NCBI RefSeq assembly: GCF_014489475.1
Contig: NZ_CP060820.1
Coordinates: forward strand, 2,434,001-2,498,000
Length of the DNA: 64,000 bases
Origin: Lysobacter terrestris
GTDB taxonomy: Bacteria; Pseudomonadota; Gammaproteobacteria; Xanthomonadales; Xanthomonadaceae
Direction of reading: 5' to 3'
Under the pieces are notes generated by a model. That model worked only from the letters and a program-made list of their open reading frames with translations, searched no databases and was not told where the DNA came from. Positions 54,961 through 63,428 of the stretch are shown here, one piece after another (within the stretch, counting starts at the first letter, position 1; each line of letters starts with the position of its first letter). The position numbers and the translations under genes are program-made.

Positions 54961-56751
54961 TTACGCGTCGAACGCGGACTCGTCCAGGCGCGTCAGCGTG
55001 CCGGCGTCGCTGGCGATGGCGGCAGCATGCGTCAGCGTGCGCGGCAGGATGCGCGCGAAATAGAAGCGCGCGGTTTCCAGCTTGGCCTGCTTGAACGCGT
55101 CGGAGTACGCCGAGGCATGTGCGGCGGCCGCGCTGCGCGCCCAGAAGTAGGCGAGGGCGACGTAGCCCGAGTACATCAGGTAGTCGTACGACGCGGCGCC
55201 GACTTCCTCCGGGTTGGCCATCGCGCGTTGGCCGACCTGCAGCGTGAGCTGCTGCCATTGCGCGACCTTCTCGCGCAGCGGGCCGATCAGTTCGGCAGCG
55301 GCTTCATTGCCGGACTCGGCATCGCAGAAGCGCGTGACCATGGCGAGGAAGGTCTTCAGCCCCGCGCCCTGCAACTGCAGGATCTTGCGGCCGAGCAGGT
55401 CGAGCGCCTGGATGCCGGTGGTGCCTTCGTACAGCGTGGTGATGCGCGCATCGCGGGCCAGCTGCTCCATGCCGTGTTCGGCGATGTAGCCGTGGCCGCC
55501 GAAGCACTGCAGCGCCTGGTAGGTGCATTCGATGCCCCATTCGGTCAGGCAGGCCTTCACGATCGGGGTGAGGAAGCCGACCAGCGCGTCGGCCTGCTCG
55601 CGTTCTTCCGGCGTCGGTGCGCGTTCGGAGACGTCGACCTGCAGGCCGGCGAAGTAGCTCAACGCGCGCCCGCCTTCGACCAGCGCCTTGCAGGTGAGCA
55701 GCATGCGGCGCACGTCGGGCTGCACGATGATCGGATCGGCCGGCTTGTCCGGGAACTTCGCGCCGGACAGCGAGCGGCTCTGCAGGCGTTCACGCGAATA
55801 GCGCAACGCGTTCTGCCACGCACGATCGGACAGACCCAGGCCCTGCACTCCGACGCCGAGGCGCGCGGTGTTCATCATGGTGAACATTGCCATCAGGCCC
55901 TTGTTCGGCTGGCCGATGAGATAACCCTGCGCGCCATCGAAGTTCATCACGCACGTGGCCGAACCGTGGATGCCCATCTTGTGTTCGATGCTGCCGCAGC
56001 GCACGGCATTGGCGGCGCCGATCGTGCCGTCGCGGGCGACCTGGTGCTTGGGCACGATGAACAGCGAGATGCCCCTGCTGCCCGCCGGTGCGTCGGGGAG
56101 CTTGGCCAGCACCAGGTGGATGATGTTGTCCGCCATGTCGTGCTCGCCGGCGGTGATGAAGATCTTGGTGCCGGAGATCGCGTAGGTGCCGTCCGCGTTG
56201 GGAACCGCCTTGGTCTTGATCAGGCCGAGGTCGGTGCCGCAATGCGGCTCGGTGAGGCACATGGTGCCGGTCCAGCGGCCGTCGACCAGCGGCTTGAGGA
56301 ACACCTCGCGCTGCCAGTCCTCGCCGTGGTGCAGCAGCGCGTCGGTGGCGCCGTGCGAGAGCAGCGGGAAGTTGCCCCAAGCCAGGTTGGCCGCGTCGAT
56401 CATTTCCTTCAGCGGCACGCCGGCGCTGTACGGCAGGCCCTGGCCGCCGAATTCCAGCGGCGACACCAGGCCGGTCCAGCCGCCCTCGACGAACTGCGCG
56501 TAGGCCTGCTTGAAGCCGGGCGGGGTGGTGACCGCGCCGGTGTCCTGGTCGAACTTGCAGCCGATGCGGTCGCCGACGTCGTTGAGCGGCGCGAGCACGG
56601 TCTCGGTGAAGCGCGCGGCCTCGTCGAGCACCGCATCGAGCACGTCGCGCGTCGCGTCGGTGTGGCCAAGGCGCGCGTATTCCTGTTCGGCGCCGAGCAG
56701 GTCGAACAGCACGAAGCGGATGTCGCTGAGTGGGGCTTTGTAGGTGCTCAT
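54961..56751 (-). CDS. Acyl-CoA dehydrogenase with C-terminal extension (DmdC/FadE-like)
   Basis: 596 residues. The standard fold is present: LTEPHCGTDLGLIKTKA for FAD and substrate, and CFGGHGYIAEHGMEQLARDARITTLYEGTTGIQALDL near the catalytic Glu of YEGTTGIQ. The N-terminal segment MSTYKAPLSDIRFVLFDLL and the C-terminal domain of about 130 residues match the 3-methylmercaptopropionyl-CoA dehydrogenase-like subgroup. Substrate length is unknown. It is a single gene ended by a hairpin repeat. Confidence 0.93.
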   Translation of the reverse strand: MSTYKAPLSDIRFVLFDLLGAEQEYARLGHTDATRDVLDAVLDEAARFTETVLAPLNDVGDRIGCKFDQDTGAVTTPPGFKQAYAQFVEGGWTGLVSPLEFGGQGLPYSAGVPLKEMIDAANLAWGNFPLLSHGATDALLHHGEDWQREVFLKPLVDGRWTGTMCLTEPHCGTDLGLIKTKAVPNADGTYAISGTKIFITAGEHDMADNIIHLVLAKLPDAPAGSRGISLFIVPKHQVARDGTIGAANAVRCGSIEHKMGIHGSATCVMNFDGAQGYLIGQPNKGLMAMFTMMNTARLGVGVQGLGLSDRAWQNALRYSRERLQSRSLSGAKFPDKPADPIIVQPDVRRMLLTCKALVEGGRALSYFAGLQVDVSERAPTPEEREQADALVGFLTPIVKACLTEWGIECTYQALQCFGGHGYIAEHGMEQLARDARITTLYEGTTGIQALDLLGRKILQLQGAGLKTFLAMVTRFCDAESGNEAAAELIGPLREKVAQWQQLTLQVGQRAMANPEEVGAASYDYLMYSGYVALAYFWARSAAAAHASAYSDAFKQAKLETARFYFARILPRTLTHAAAIASDAGTLTRLDESAFDA

Positions 56752-56865
56752 GTCGGCTGCCGGATGCTTGCGGTGGGGATGCCGGAAACAAAGCCGGCAG
56801 GGATGCGCGGAAGTCTGCTGCCGCGGTTTAGAGCCGGGACTTCAAGCGGCGAAGAAATGCGGCCG

Positions 56866-57351
56866 TCAGCGCAGCACGCCCGGCAGGCCGGGGGCGGGAT
56901 TGAGCTGGCTGCCGCGCTTGACGGTGAAGCTGCGCTGCTTCTTCTCGTCCGGCGTGGCCGTGATCGTGCCGCTGAGCGTGTAGGCGATGCTGCGTCCACC
57001 GGCGAGCGCATCGGCGACGGCCAGCTTGGCCGCGGCCTGCGGGGTGAAGACGGTGGTGACGACGTCGGCGGATTCGGGCCCGATCGAGATCGCCGGCTGC
57101 GCGGTGACATGCCCGGCCTCGTTGTCGCCGAACGCGAGTACCAGGTCGTACGAATCGAAGCGCATCGGGATGCTGCTGAAGTTCTCGATGCGCACGTCCA
57201 CCGACCAGCGGCCATCGGCGCGCACGGTGAGCTGCTGGACCAGCGCCGACGGCTCGGACACCCGGCGCACCGGGCCGTGGGAACAGGCGCCCAGCAACAG
57301 CGCCATGCCTGCGGCGACCGCAACTCCGCGCATCCACGATCCTGCCTTCAT
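56866..57351 (-). CDS. LEA14/WHy-like lipoprotein
   Basis: 161 residues with lipobox ALLLGAC. The mature part resembles a fibronectin-like LEA14/WHy beta-sandwich: ADGRWSVDVRIENFSSIPMRFDSYDLVLAFGDN and AYTLSGTITATPDEKKQRSFTVKRGSQLNP. WHy proteins are linked to desiccation or envelope stress. The ATG at 57351 is preferred to an ATG at 57366. Confidence 0.75.
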   Translation of the reverse strand: MKAGSWMRGVAVAAGMALLLGACSHGPVRRVSEPSALVQQLTVRADGRWSVDVRIENFSSIPMRFDSYDLVLAFGDNEAGHVTAQPAISIGPESADVVTTVFTPQAAAKLAVADALAGGRSIAYTLSGTITATPDEKKQRSFTVKRGSQLNPAPGLPGVLR

Positions 57352-57404
57352 GCCGCTGCTCCGCATTGGATATTGAGAGGCGAGCATACCAACGCACAAA
57401 AGAT

Positions 57405-57434
57405 GAAGCCCGCCACACTCCTGTGGCGGGCTTC
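57405..57434 (-). terminator. Intrinsic terminator after the NarL-type regulator
   Basis: A 13-bp perfect stem (GAAGCCCGCCACA with TGTGGCGGGCTTC) around CTCC, followed on the minus strand by ATCTTTTGT. It lies 125 bases past the regulator stop and probably ends the four-gene signalling unit. Confidence 0.85.
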
Positions 57435-57558
57435 GCAGGCCTGGGGATGGCAGCGGCCTGTGTGGCCGCGGTGGCGTCTGGGCCGGACTTCACCGCGGTG
57501 TCCGCAGCATGTCGGCGCACGGCAGCCCGCGGCTATCCGGCAATCCACCCATGTCGAT

Positions 57559-58212
57559 TCAGTCGAGCAGCCCCTTGCGCAGGGCGAACCGCACCAGTTC
57601 GGCGGTGTTGCGTACCCCGACCTTGTCGAGCACGCGGGCGCGGTGGTTCTCCGCGGTCTTGGCGCTGATGTCGAGGGCGCGGGCGATTTCCTTGGTGGTC
57701 ATGCCTTCGGCGATGAGGTGGAACACCTCGCGCTCGCGCGGGGTGAGCCGGCCATAGGGATCGTCGACCTGGCGCTCGGGGTTCTGCAGCTGTTCGGCGA
57801 GGATGCGCGCGGCCTGCGGGCCGAAGTAGCCGCGCCCGTCGCGCAGGCACTGGATGGCGGCGAGCAGCTCGGACGCGGCACTGTCCTTGACCAGGTAGCC
57901 GGAGGCGCCGGCGCGCACGAGTTGCAGGACGTATTCGTCCTCGCTGTGCATGGTCAGCACCAGCACGCGCGCCTCGGGCAGCGATTCGCGCAGGCGGCGC
58001 ACGACTTCGATGCCGTTGAGGTGCGGCATCGAGATGTCGGTAATGACGATGTCGGGGCGGGTTGCGAGCGCCTTCTCGATGGTCTCCAGCCCGTCGGAGG
58101 CCTGCGCGACCACCTTGAGGTCGGCGGAGCCCTGCAACAGGTTGACCAGCGATTCGCGGACGAGAGTGTGGTCGTCGGCGACCAGAATGCGCACGGCAGC
58201 AGGATTCCCCAT
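57559..58212 (-). CDS. NarL/LuxR-family response regulator of the signalling cassette
   Basis: 217 residues. The receiver has RILVADDHTL, phosphorylated Asp59 in DIVITDISMP, the Thr of VLTMHS and the Lys of GYLVKDS. The LuxR helix-turn-helix reads LTPREREVFHLIAEGMTTKE, IARALDISAKTAENHRARVL. It should be phosphorylated by the histidine kinase encoded 100 bases upstream. The ATG at 58212 fits the receiver start. The target genes are unknown. Confidence 0.93.
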   Translation of the reverse strand: MGNPAAVRILVADDHTLVRESLVNLLQGSADLKVVAQASDGLETIEKALATRPDIVITDISMPHLNGIEVVRRLRESLPEARVLVLTMHSEDEYVLQLVRAGASGYLVKDSAASELLAAIQCLRDGRGYFGPQAARILAEQLQNPERQVDDPYGRLTPREREVFHLIAEGMTTKEIARALDISAKTAENHRARVLDKVGVRNTAELVRFALRKGLLD

Positions 58213-58312
58213 GCGGCTAACCTGCGCGTGGCGAGGCGGGCGCGTCAAGCCGGCGGATGCGGCCGGACCGATGGCGTGGGCGCGCACGACGACGGACGGT
58301 GCAGCTTGTGGA

Positions 58313-59032
58313 TCAGTCGGGCAACGGCACCACGGCGCGCAGGCGGGTGCCTTCGCCAGTGGCCGAATGGAGTTCCAGCCGGCCTTCGTAGAGGCGCAGG
58401 CGTTCGCGCATGCCACCCAGTCCGCTGCCGCCGCTGTGCAGGGCCGCGTCCGGGTCGCAGCCGCGGCCGTCGTCGGCCACCTGCAACTGGATCAGGCCGC
58501 CGCGCACCACCAGCCGCAGCAACACACTGCTGGCCTCGGCATGCTTGGCGATGTTGTTCAGTGCCTCCTGGGCGACGCGGAACAGCAGCGTCTGCAGGTC
58601 GGCGTCGAGCGGCGGCAGCTGGCCGATGTCGACGGCGATGTCGAGTGCGCTGGCTTCGCCCTGACTGCGCGCGAGCCAGCGCAGCGCGGCTTCGAGCCCG
58701 AGGTCGTCGAGCACCGGCGGGCGCAGCAGGCGTGACAGCTGGCGTGTGTCCTCGAGGGTGTCGCCGCACAGGGCGATCGTGGCTTCCAGCGCGGCGCGCG
58801 CGTCGGCGTTGGCTTCCGGCAGCGTGGCGGTGATCGCGGCGAGCCGGTGCTTGATCGCGGTCAGGTTCTGGCCGACGCCGTCGTGCAGTTCGCGCGCGAG
58901 GCGCCGGCGTTCGTCTTCCTGCACCCGCCACACCGCGCGACCGAGGCGGCGGAATTCGCGCTCGTTGCGCTGCAGGCGATCGAGCAGGTCCTGGTATTGC
59001 TGGCGCAGGGCGGCCAGGTCATCCATCGGCAT
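58313..59032 (-). CDS. Soluble NarL-type histidine kinase without sensor domain
   Basis: 239 residues, no membrane helix. A short coiled coil (about 5-35) leads to His50 in DERRRLARELHDGVGQNLTA (HisKA_3), then an HATPase domain with VAQEALNNIAKHAEASSVLL and VADDGRGCDPDAALHSGGSGLGGMRERLRLYEG. It lacks its own sensor, so input probably comes from the Ser/Thr kinase protein; the genes overlap by 14 bases. The start is ATG at 59032. Confidence 0.9.
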   Translation of the reverse strand: MPMDDLAALRQQYQDLLDRLQRNEREFRRLGRAVWRVQEDERRRLARELHDGVGQNLTAIKHRLAAITATLPEANADARAALEATIALCGDTLEDTRQLSRLLRPPVLDDLGLEAALRWLARSQGEASALDIAVDIGQLPPLDADLQTLLFRVAQEALNNIAKHAEASSVLLRLVVRGGLIQLQVADDGRGCDPDAALHSGGSGLGGMRERLRLYEGRLELHSATGEGTRLRAVVPLPD

Positions 59033-62000
59033 CGGCCAATGGCAGTGCGTCGTTGCGCGGTGGCAGCGAGCGGTCGAAGCCGGGGCGCAGCGGCACCGGA
59101 ATGCGGGCGCGCAGCTTGCCCAGCGCGCTGTCGGCGGTTTCGCCGCAGGACGGCGATGCGCGTCCCGCACTGTCGACGCAGGACTTGCGTACAAGCTCGT
59201 GCAGTCGCCATGCGTCGACGTAGTCGCCGCGGCGCAGGAGGGGCACGGCCTGGCGGTACGCGCCGAGCAGGGCGACGGAATCCGCGCGCGCGGCCGCCGA
59301 TTGCATCGACGCGAGCAGGTAGCGCAGCCGCAGCGGGACATTGCCGAGCGCGGCGGTGTCCCGCTCCAGGTCGGGGGACGCGCGCGGCTCCTGCCGCGTG
59401 GCCTGCAGCGCCGCCTGCAACTGCAAGTGGCGCACGCCCGAGGCGCGCGCCAGCGTGCGGGCCCGCGTGATCGCCTGCGTTGCGGCGGCCTGGTCGCCGG
59501 CGCGGACGGCGAGTTCGGCCTGCAGCAATGCCGCGATTCCCTGCTGCTCCGACGACGCCTGCGCAATGGCGGCAGCGAGCGCAGCCAGCGCCTTGCGCGC
59601 TTCGGCGTCGGCACGCACCGCCAGCAAGGCCTGCACGCGCAGTAGGCCGGCATCGGCGATGCCGCGCGCGTCCTCGCGTTCGCGGAACAGCGCTTCGGCG
59701 CGGGTGGCCTGTTCGATCGCGGCGTCGATGTGGCCCTGTTGCAGTTCCAGTTCGGCGAGGTTGCGCCGGCTGACCGCGGCTTCCTCGAGCATCTGTTGCT
59801 TTTCCGCCGCGGCCAGCGATGCATCGAGCTGCCGTCGGGCCTCGCTCCACTGACCGCGCGCGATCGCCAACAGGCCGAGGTTCTGCTGCGTGCGGATCAG
59901 GCCGGTCTGGTCGCCCAGTTCGCGATAGGCGTTCGCCGACTGCACCAGGTAGGCCTGCGCGTCGTCGTAGGCACCCAGCTGGTAGTGCGCGAAGCCGATG
60001 TCGTTGAGCGCCTGCGCGGTGCCGCCTTTCTCGCCGAGCTGCTGCCAGGCCTGCAACGCGGCGCGGAAGTGGGCGAGGGCCGCCGGGTAGTCGCCGCGTT
60101 CCTCGGCGAGGATGCCGCGTTCGTTCTCGACCGCGGCCAGGCCGCCGCGGTCGCCCAGCGTCGCGTGCAGTTCGGCGGCCTGCTTCAATGCGTCGGCGGC
60201 GGCGTCGAACTTGCCCTGCTGGCTGAGGATGTTGCCGAGGTTGCGCAGGCTGGTCGCCAGCCCGCGCCGGTTGCCGACGGCGCGGCGCAGCTCCACCGCT
60301 TCGCGGTACTGCTTCTCCGCATCCAGGGTCTGGCCCAGGCGCGCGTAACCGATGCCGAGTGCGTTGGCGGCCTCGGCTTCGCCGTAGCGGTTGCCGCTGC
60401 GCTTGTAGAGCACCAGCGCGCGCACCAGGTACTCGTCGACCGCGCGCTGCGCGTCGCCGGCGAGGATCGAGAACTTGCCCAGTTCGAACCAGGCGCGCGG
60501 GTCGTTGGGATCGCGCGCAACCAGCTTCTGCAGCGCGGCGATGGCGCCGCCAAAGTCGCCGCCGGCGCCCAGCGCGCGGGCCTGGCCGAGTTCGGCGAAG
60601 GTGTTGTCGGGGGTCTGCGCCAGTTCCGCCCGCCATTCGGCGGCCGCCGCGGGCGGGTCACCATCGAGCAGGGCGCGTTCGGCGCGCAAGCGGCGTTGCA
60701 ACACTGGCGTGCGCGCTGCGTCGGCGCTGCGCTGGCCGGCTTCGATCGCTTCATAGGCGAGGTCGGTTTCGCCCACCGCCTGCGCCATGTCGGCCTGCAG
60801 CAGCCAGGCGAGGGCAAAGCCGGGCGCCGCGGCCGTGGCCTTGCGTACCTGCGCCAGCGCGTCGGCGGGGGCGCTTCGCTGGCGGGCGAGGAGCGCGGCG
60901 CCGAAGGCATCGAGGGCGGCGTCGGTGCACGGTTGCGCGCATGGCGGTAGGGCGAAGGGCACGCTTGCCGTACGTGCGCCCAGTGCCTTGGCCAGCGCCG
61001 CGGAGGTCGCCAGTTGCGTGAAGGCGGTGGCTGGATCGCTTGCAGTGGCCTCGAACGCGGTCTCCTCCGCGCCGTTCGTGCGCAGCGTCGCTTTCGCCTG
61101 CCAGCGCTTGCCGGCGGATGGAAGCAGTTCGAGCTGCAGCACGCGGTCGGCGCCGACGATGCGTTGCAAGGCCGCGGCGTCGGGCTTGCCCGAGGCGGCA
61201 GGATCGAGCTGGCGCAGGGCCTGGCCGGTGCGTTCGCCATCGACGACCGCGACGCCCGGGCTGGCCTGCAATGCCGCGCGCAGCAGTTCGGCGAGGGCGA
61301 GGGCGCGGCCTTCGCCGATGGCGTCGCGCGGCGTGGTCAGCGGCATCACCAGCACGCGGTGCAGCGGCGCGACCGTGGCGACGCTGGCCGGCGTCGATGG
61401 ATGCGTGTAACGCCATGCGGCATAGCCGCCGCCGGCGAGTGCGGCTGCCAGCACGGCGGCGATGGCGGCATGCCGCCGCGTGAGCGCGAAGTCGCGCGGC
61501 ACCTCGCGCGTGTCGATCGCACGGACGATCGCTACTGCGCTCTGCAACCGGTGCGCGGGCTGCACGCGCAGCAGGCGGTCGGTGAGGCGCGCGAGCCACG
61601 CCGGAGTCTGCGGCTTCGCCTGCGTCACCGGCGGCGGCGAGCGCAGCATGCGCTGGGCGAGGATCTCGCTGAGCGTGCCGCCCTGGAACGGCATCGCGCC
61701 GGTCAGCATCTCGTACAGGATCAGGCCGAGCGTGTAGAGGTCGCTGCGCGCATCGATCGTGTCGCCGCGCGCCTGTTCGGGCGAGAGGTAGTCGGGCGTG
61801 CCGACCACGGCGCCGGATTGGGTCAGGCCGTTGCTCGCCAGCGAGCGCGCCACGCCGAAGTCGCTGATGTAGGCGTTGCCGGCGCGATCGATGAGCACGT
61901 TCGCGGGCTTGAGATCGCGGTGGACCACGCCGCTGGCGTGTGCGGCGGCGAGGCCTTCCGCCAGTTGCCGGGCGATGGCGGTTGCGACTTCGGGCGGCAG

Positions 62001-62357
62001 CGCGCCCTCGCGGTCGAGGCGGCGGTCGAGCCCTTCGCCGTCGATGTAATCCATGCTGATCAGCCACTGGCCGTCATGCTGGGCGAGGTCGTGGATGCGC
62101 ACCACGCGCGGACTCGACACCTGCCGCGCCAGCAGCAGTTCCTGGCGAAAACGCTCGAAGGCGTCCGCGCGCTGGGCGAGTTCGGGCCGCAACAGCTTCA
62201 ACGCGACCGGAACATCCAGCGCCAGGTCGGTGGCGCGGTACACCACGCCCATGCCGCCGATGCCCAGCATCGCCTCGATGCGGAAGCGCCCGGCGAGGAT
62301 CGAGCCGGGCGCGTGCTGGTGCTGGGCGTGGAGCCCGGTGGCGGTCGGCTCGGTCAT
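59019..62357 (-). CDS. Ser/Thr protein kinase with membrane helix and TPR sensor region
   Basis: 1112 residues. The kinase domain (about 24-285) has the glycine loop GIGGMGVVY, Lys54, HRDLKPANV at 146-154, DFG at 166-168 and GTPDYLSPEQA, so it looks active. One membrane helix lies at about 296-314. The large remainder has a domain (about 330-480) with a pattern like the adenylate-cyclase or TolB N-terminal type, then TPR repeats from about 560 to 900 (for example AEAANALGIGYARLGQTLDA, NLGNILSQQGKFDAAADALK). The start overlaps the FHA gene stop by four bases. Confidence 0.93.
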   Translation of the reverse strand: MTEPTATGLHAQHQHAPGSILAGRFRIEAMLGIGGMGVVYRATDLALDVPVALKLLRPELAQRADAFERFRQELLLARQVSSPRVVRIHDLAQHDGQWLISMDYIDGEGLDRRLDREGALPPEVATAIARQLAEGLAAAHASGVVHRDLKPANVLIDRAGNAYISDFGVARSLASNGLTQSGAVVGTPDYLSPEQARGDTIDARSDLYTLGLILYEMLTGAMPFQGGTLSEILAQRMLRSPPPVTQAKPQTPAWLARLTDRLLRVQPAHRLQSAVAIVRAIDTREVPRDFALTRRHAAIAAVLAAALAGGGYAAWRYTHPSTPASVATVAPLHRVLVMPLTTPRDAIGEGRALALAELLRAALQASPGVAVVDGERTGQALRQLDPAASGKPDAAALQRIVGADRVLQLELLPSAGKRWQAKATLRTNGAEETAFEATASDPATAFTQLATSAALAKALGARTASVPFALPPCAQPCTDAALDAFGAALLARQRSAPADALAQVRKATAAAPGFALAWLLQADMAQAVGETDLAYEAIEAGQRSADAARTPVLQRRLRAERALLDGDPPAAAAEWRAELAQTPDNTFAELGQARALGAGGDFGGAIAALQKLVARDPNDPRAWFELGKFSILAGDAQRAVDEYLVRALVLYKRSGNRYGEAEAANALGIGYARLGQTLDAEKQYREAVELRRAVGNRRGLATSLRNLGNILSQQGKFDAAADALKQAAELHATLGDRGGLAAVENERGILAEERGDYPAALAHFRAALQAWQQLGEKGGTAQALNDIGFAHYQLGAYDDAQAYLVQSANAYRELGDQTGLIRTQQNLGLLAIARGQWSEARRQLDASLAAAEKQQMLEEAAVSRRNLAELELQQGHIDAAIEQATRAEALFREREDARGIADAGLLRVQALLAVRADAEARKALAALAAAIAQASSEQQGIAALLQAELAVRAGDQAAATQAITRARTLARASGVRHLQLQAALQATRQEPRASPDLERDTAALGNVPLRLRYLLASMQSAAARADSVALLGAYRQAVPLLRRGDYVDAWRLHELVRKSCVDSAGRASPSCGETADSALGKLRARIPVPLRPGFDRSLPPRNDALPLADADG

Positions 62358-63268
62358 GCGGTGCCGGCGCGCGGTGCGCGGTCGGACTGCCCGTCGACGA
62401 TGGTCTGCCAGCGCGGTGCATCGTCCAGCGACTGCACTGCGCGGCTGGCGAGCAGGTACAGCGTTGCGCTTTCGGCGAAGGCGCCAATCAGTTCCATGTC
62501 GAAGTCGGTGACGGGTTCGCCGCGGCTGCCGTCGGGCGCGCTGCGGCGGTCCGCGTACACCGCACCGATCACGCGCGCGCCATCGCGCAGCGGCAGGCAC
62601 ACCAGGGTGCACAGGGCGCCGGCGACGACCGATGCACGACCGGCCAGCCAACCCTCGTTGCCGACGTCGTTGACCACCAGCGGCCGGCCTTCGGTGAGCA
62701 CGCGCTGCACCGCGCCGACGCTGCCCGAGAATGCGCGCTGGTCCAGCGCCTGCGCATCGAGTTGCAGGCTGGCGCGCACGCTGAAATCGGCGGTGCCCGG
62801 ATCGGCCAGCAACAGGAAACCGCGATCGCTGCCGGACAACTCGACCACGCCGCGCAGCACCTGCGCCGGCAGCGAATCGCCGCGGCTTCCGGGCAGCGAG
62901 ATCCTGTGCGCCAAGGCCTGCGACAGCGCGACGCGTTCGGCACGGTGCGCCTGCAACGCGGCCGCCTGCACCGCATCGAATACGCCGAAGTCGCAGTAGC
63001 AGTCGCCCAGGCGCAGCCAGCAGTCGCTGCGGATGGGGTGGTCGCTGACGGGGATGCCATCGACGAAGCTGCCGTTCTTGCTGCCCAGGTCGCGCAGGCG
63101 CCAGTCGCTGCCGTCGTGACTCAACTCGGCATGGGCGCGCGAAACGGAAGGGTGTTCGATCACCAGGTCGCAACCGGGATCGCGGCCGATGCGCAGCCGC
63201 ATGCCGGGCTGCAGCCAGCGGCTCAGGGCCGCGGCATCGGGTGGGTAGGCAGTCAGGCGGGCCTGCAT
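62354..63268 (-). CDS. FHA and GAF domain protein
   Basis: 304 residues. The FHA domain (about 22-95) has LRIGRDPGCDLVIEHPSVSRAHAEL and LRDLGSKNGSFVDGIPV, with the Arg, Ser and Asn residues that bind phosphothreonine. The GAF domain (about 125-285) has PAQVLRGVVELSGSDRGFLLL and LVCLPLRDGARVIGAVYADRR. It is the first gene of the cassette and should bind phosphorylated Thr on the kinase and a small ligand through GAF. Coupled to the kinase gene by a four-base overlap. Confidence 0.92.
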   Translation of the reverse strand: MQARLTAYPPDAAALSRWLQPGMRLRIGRDPGCDLVIEHPSVSRAHAELSHDGSDWRLRDLGSKNGSFVDGIPVSDHPIRSDCWLRLGDCYCDFGVFDAVQAAALQAHRAERVALSQALAHRISLPGSRGDSLPAQVLRGVVELSGSDRGFLLLADPGTADFSVRASLQLDAQALDQRAFSGSVGAVQRVLTEGRPLVVNDVGNEGWLAGRASVVAGALCTLVCLPLRDGARVIGAVYADRRSAPDGSRGEPVTDFDMELIGAFAESATLYLLASRAVQSLDDAPRWQTIVDGQSDRAPRAGTA

Positions 63269-63428
63269 GGCCGCATCTTAGCGCGCGCCGCTGGTCGCCC
63301 CGGGGCGGCCTCCGCGGCGAAATGTGCCGCGGATCACGCGCGGGTTCGCTGCCCGGAGAGCTGCGTCAGCGCTGCGAAGCGTGCGCGCGTCGCTGTGCTG
63401 CTGCGCGCGCGCCGCCGGCGACCGAGCG

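Noticed and set aside
54913-58833. Very long open frame (1306 codons) on the plus strand
   Set aside because: It lies antisense to the acyl-CoA dehydrogenase, lipoprotein, regulator and kinase genes, has Arg/Ala/Gly-rich shadow composition and no domain. Long antisense frames are expected at this GC content.
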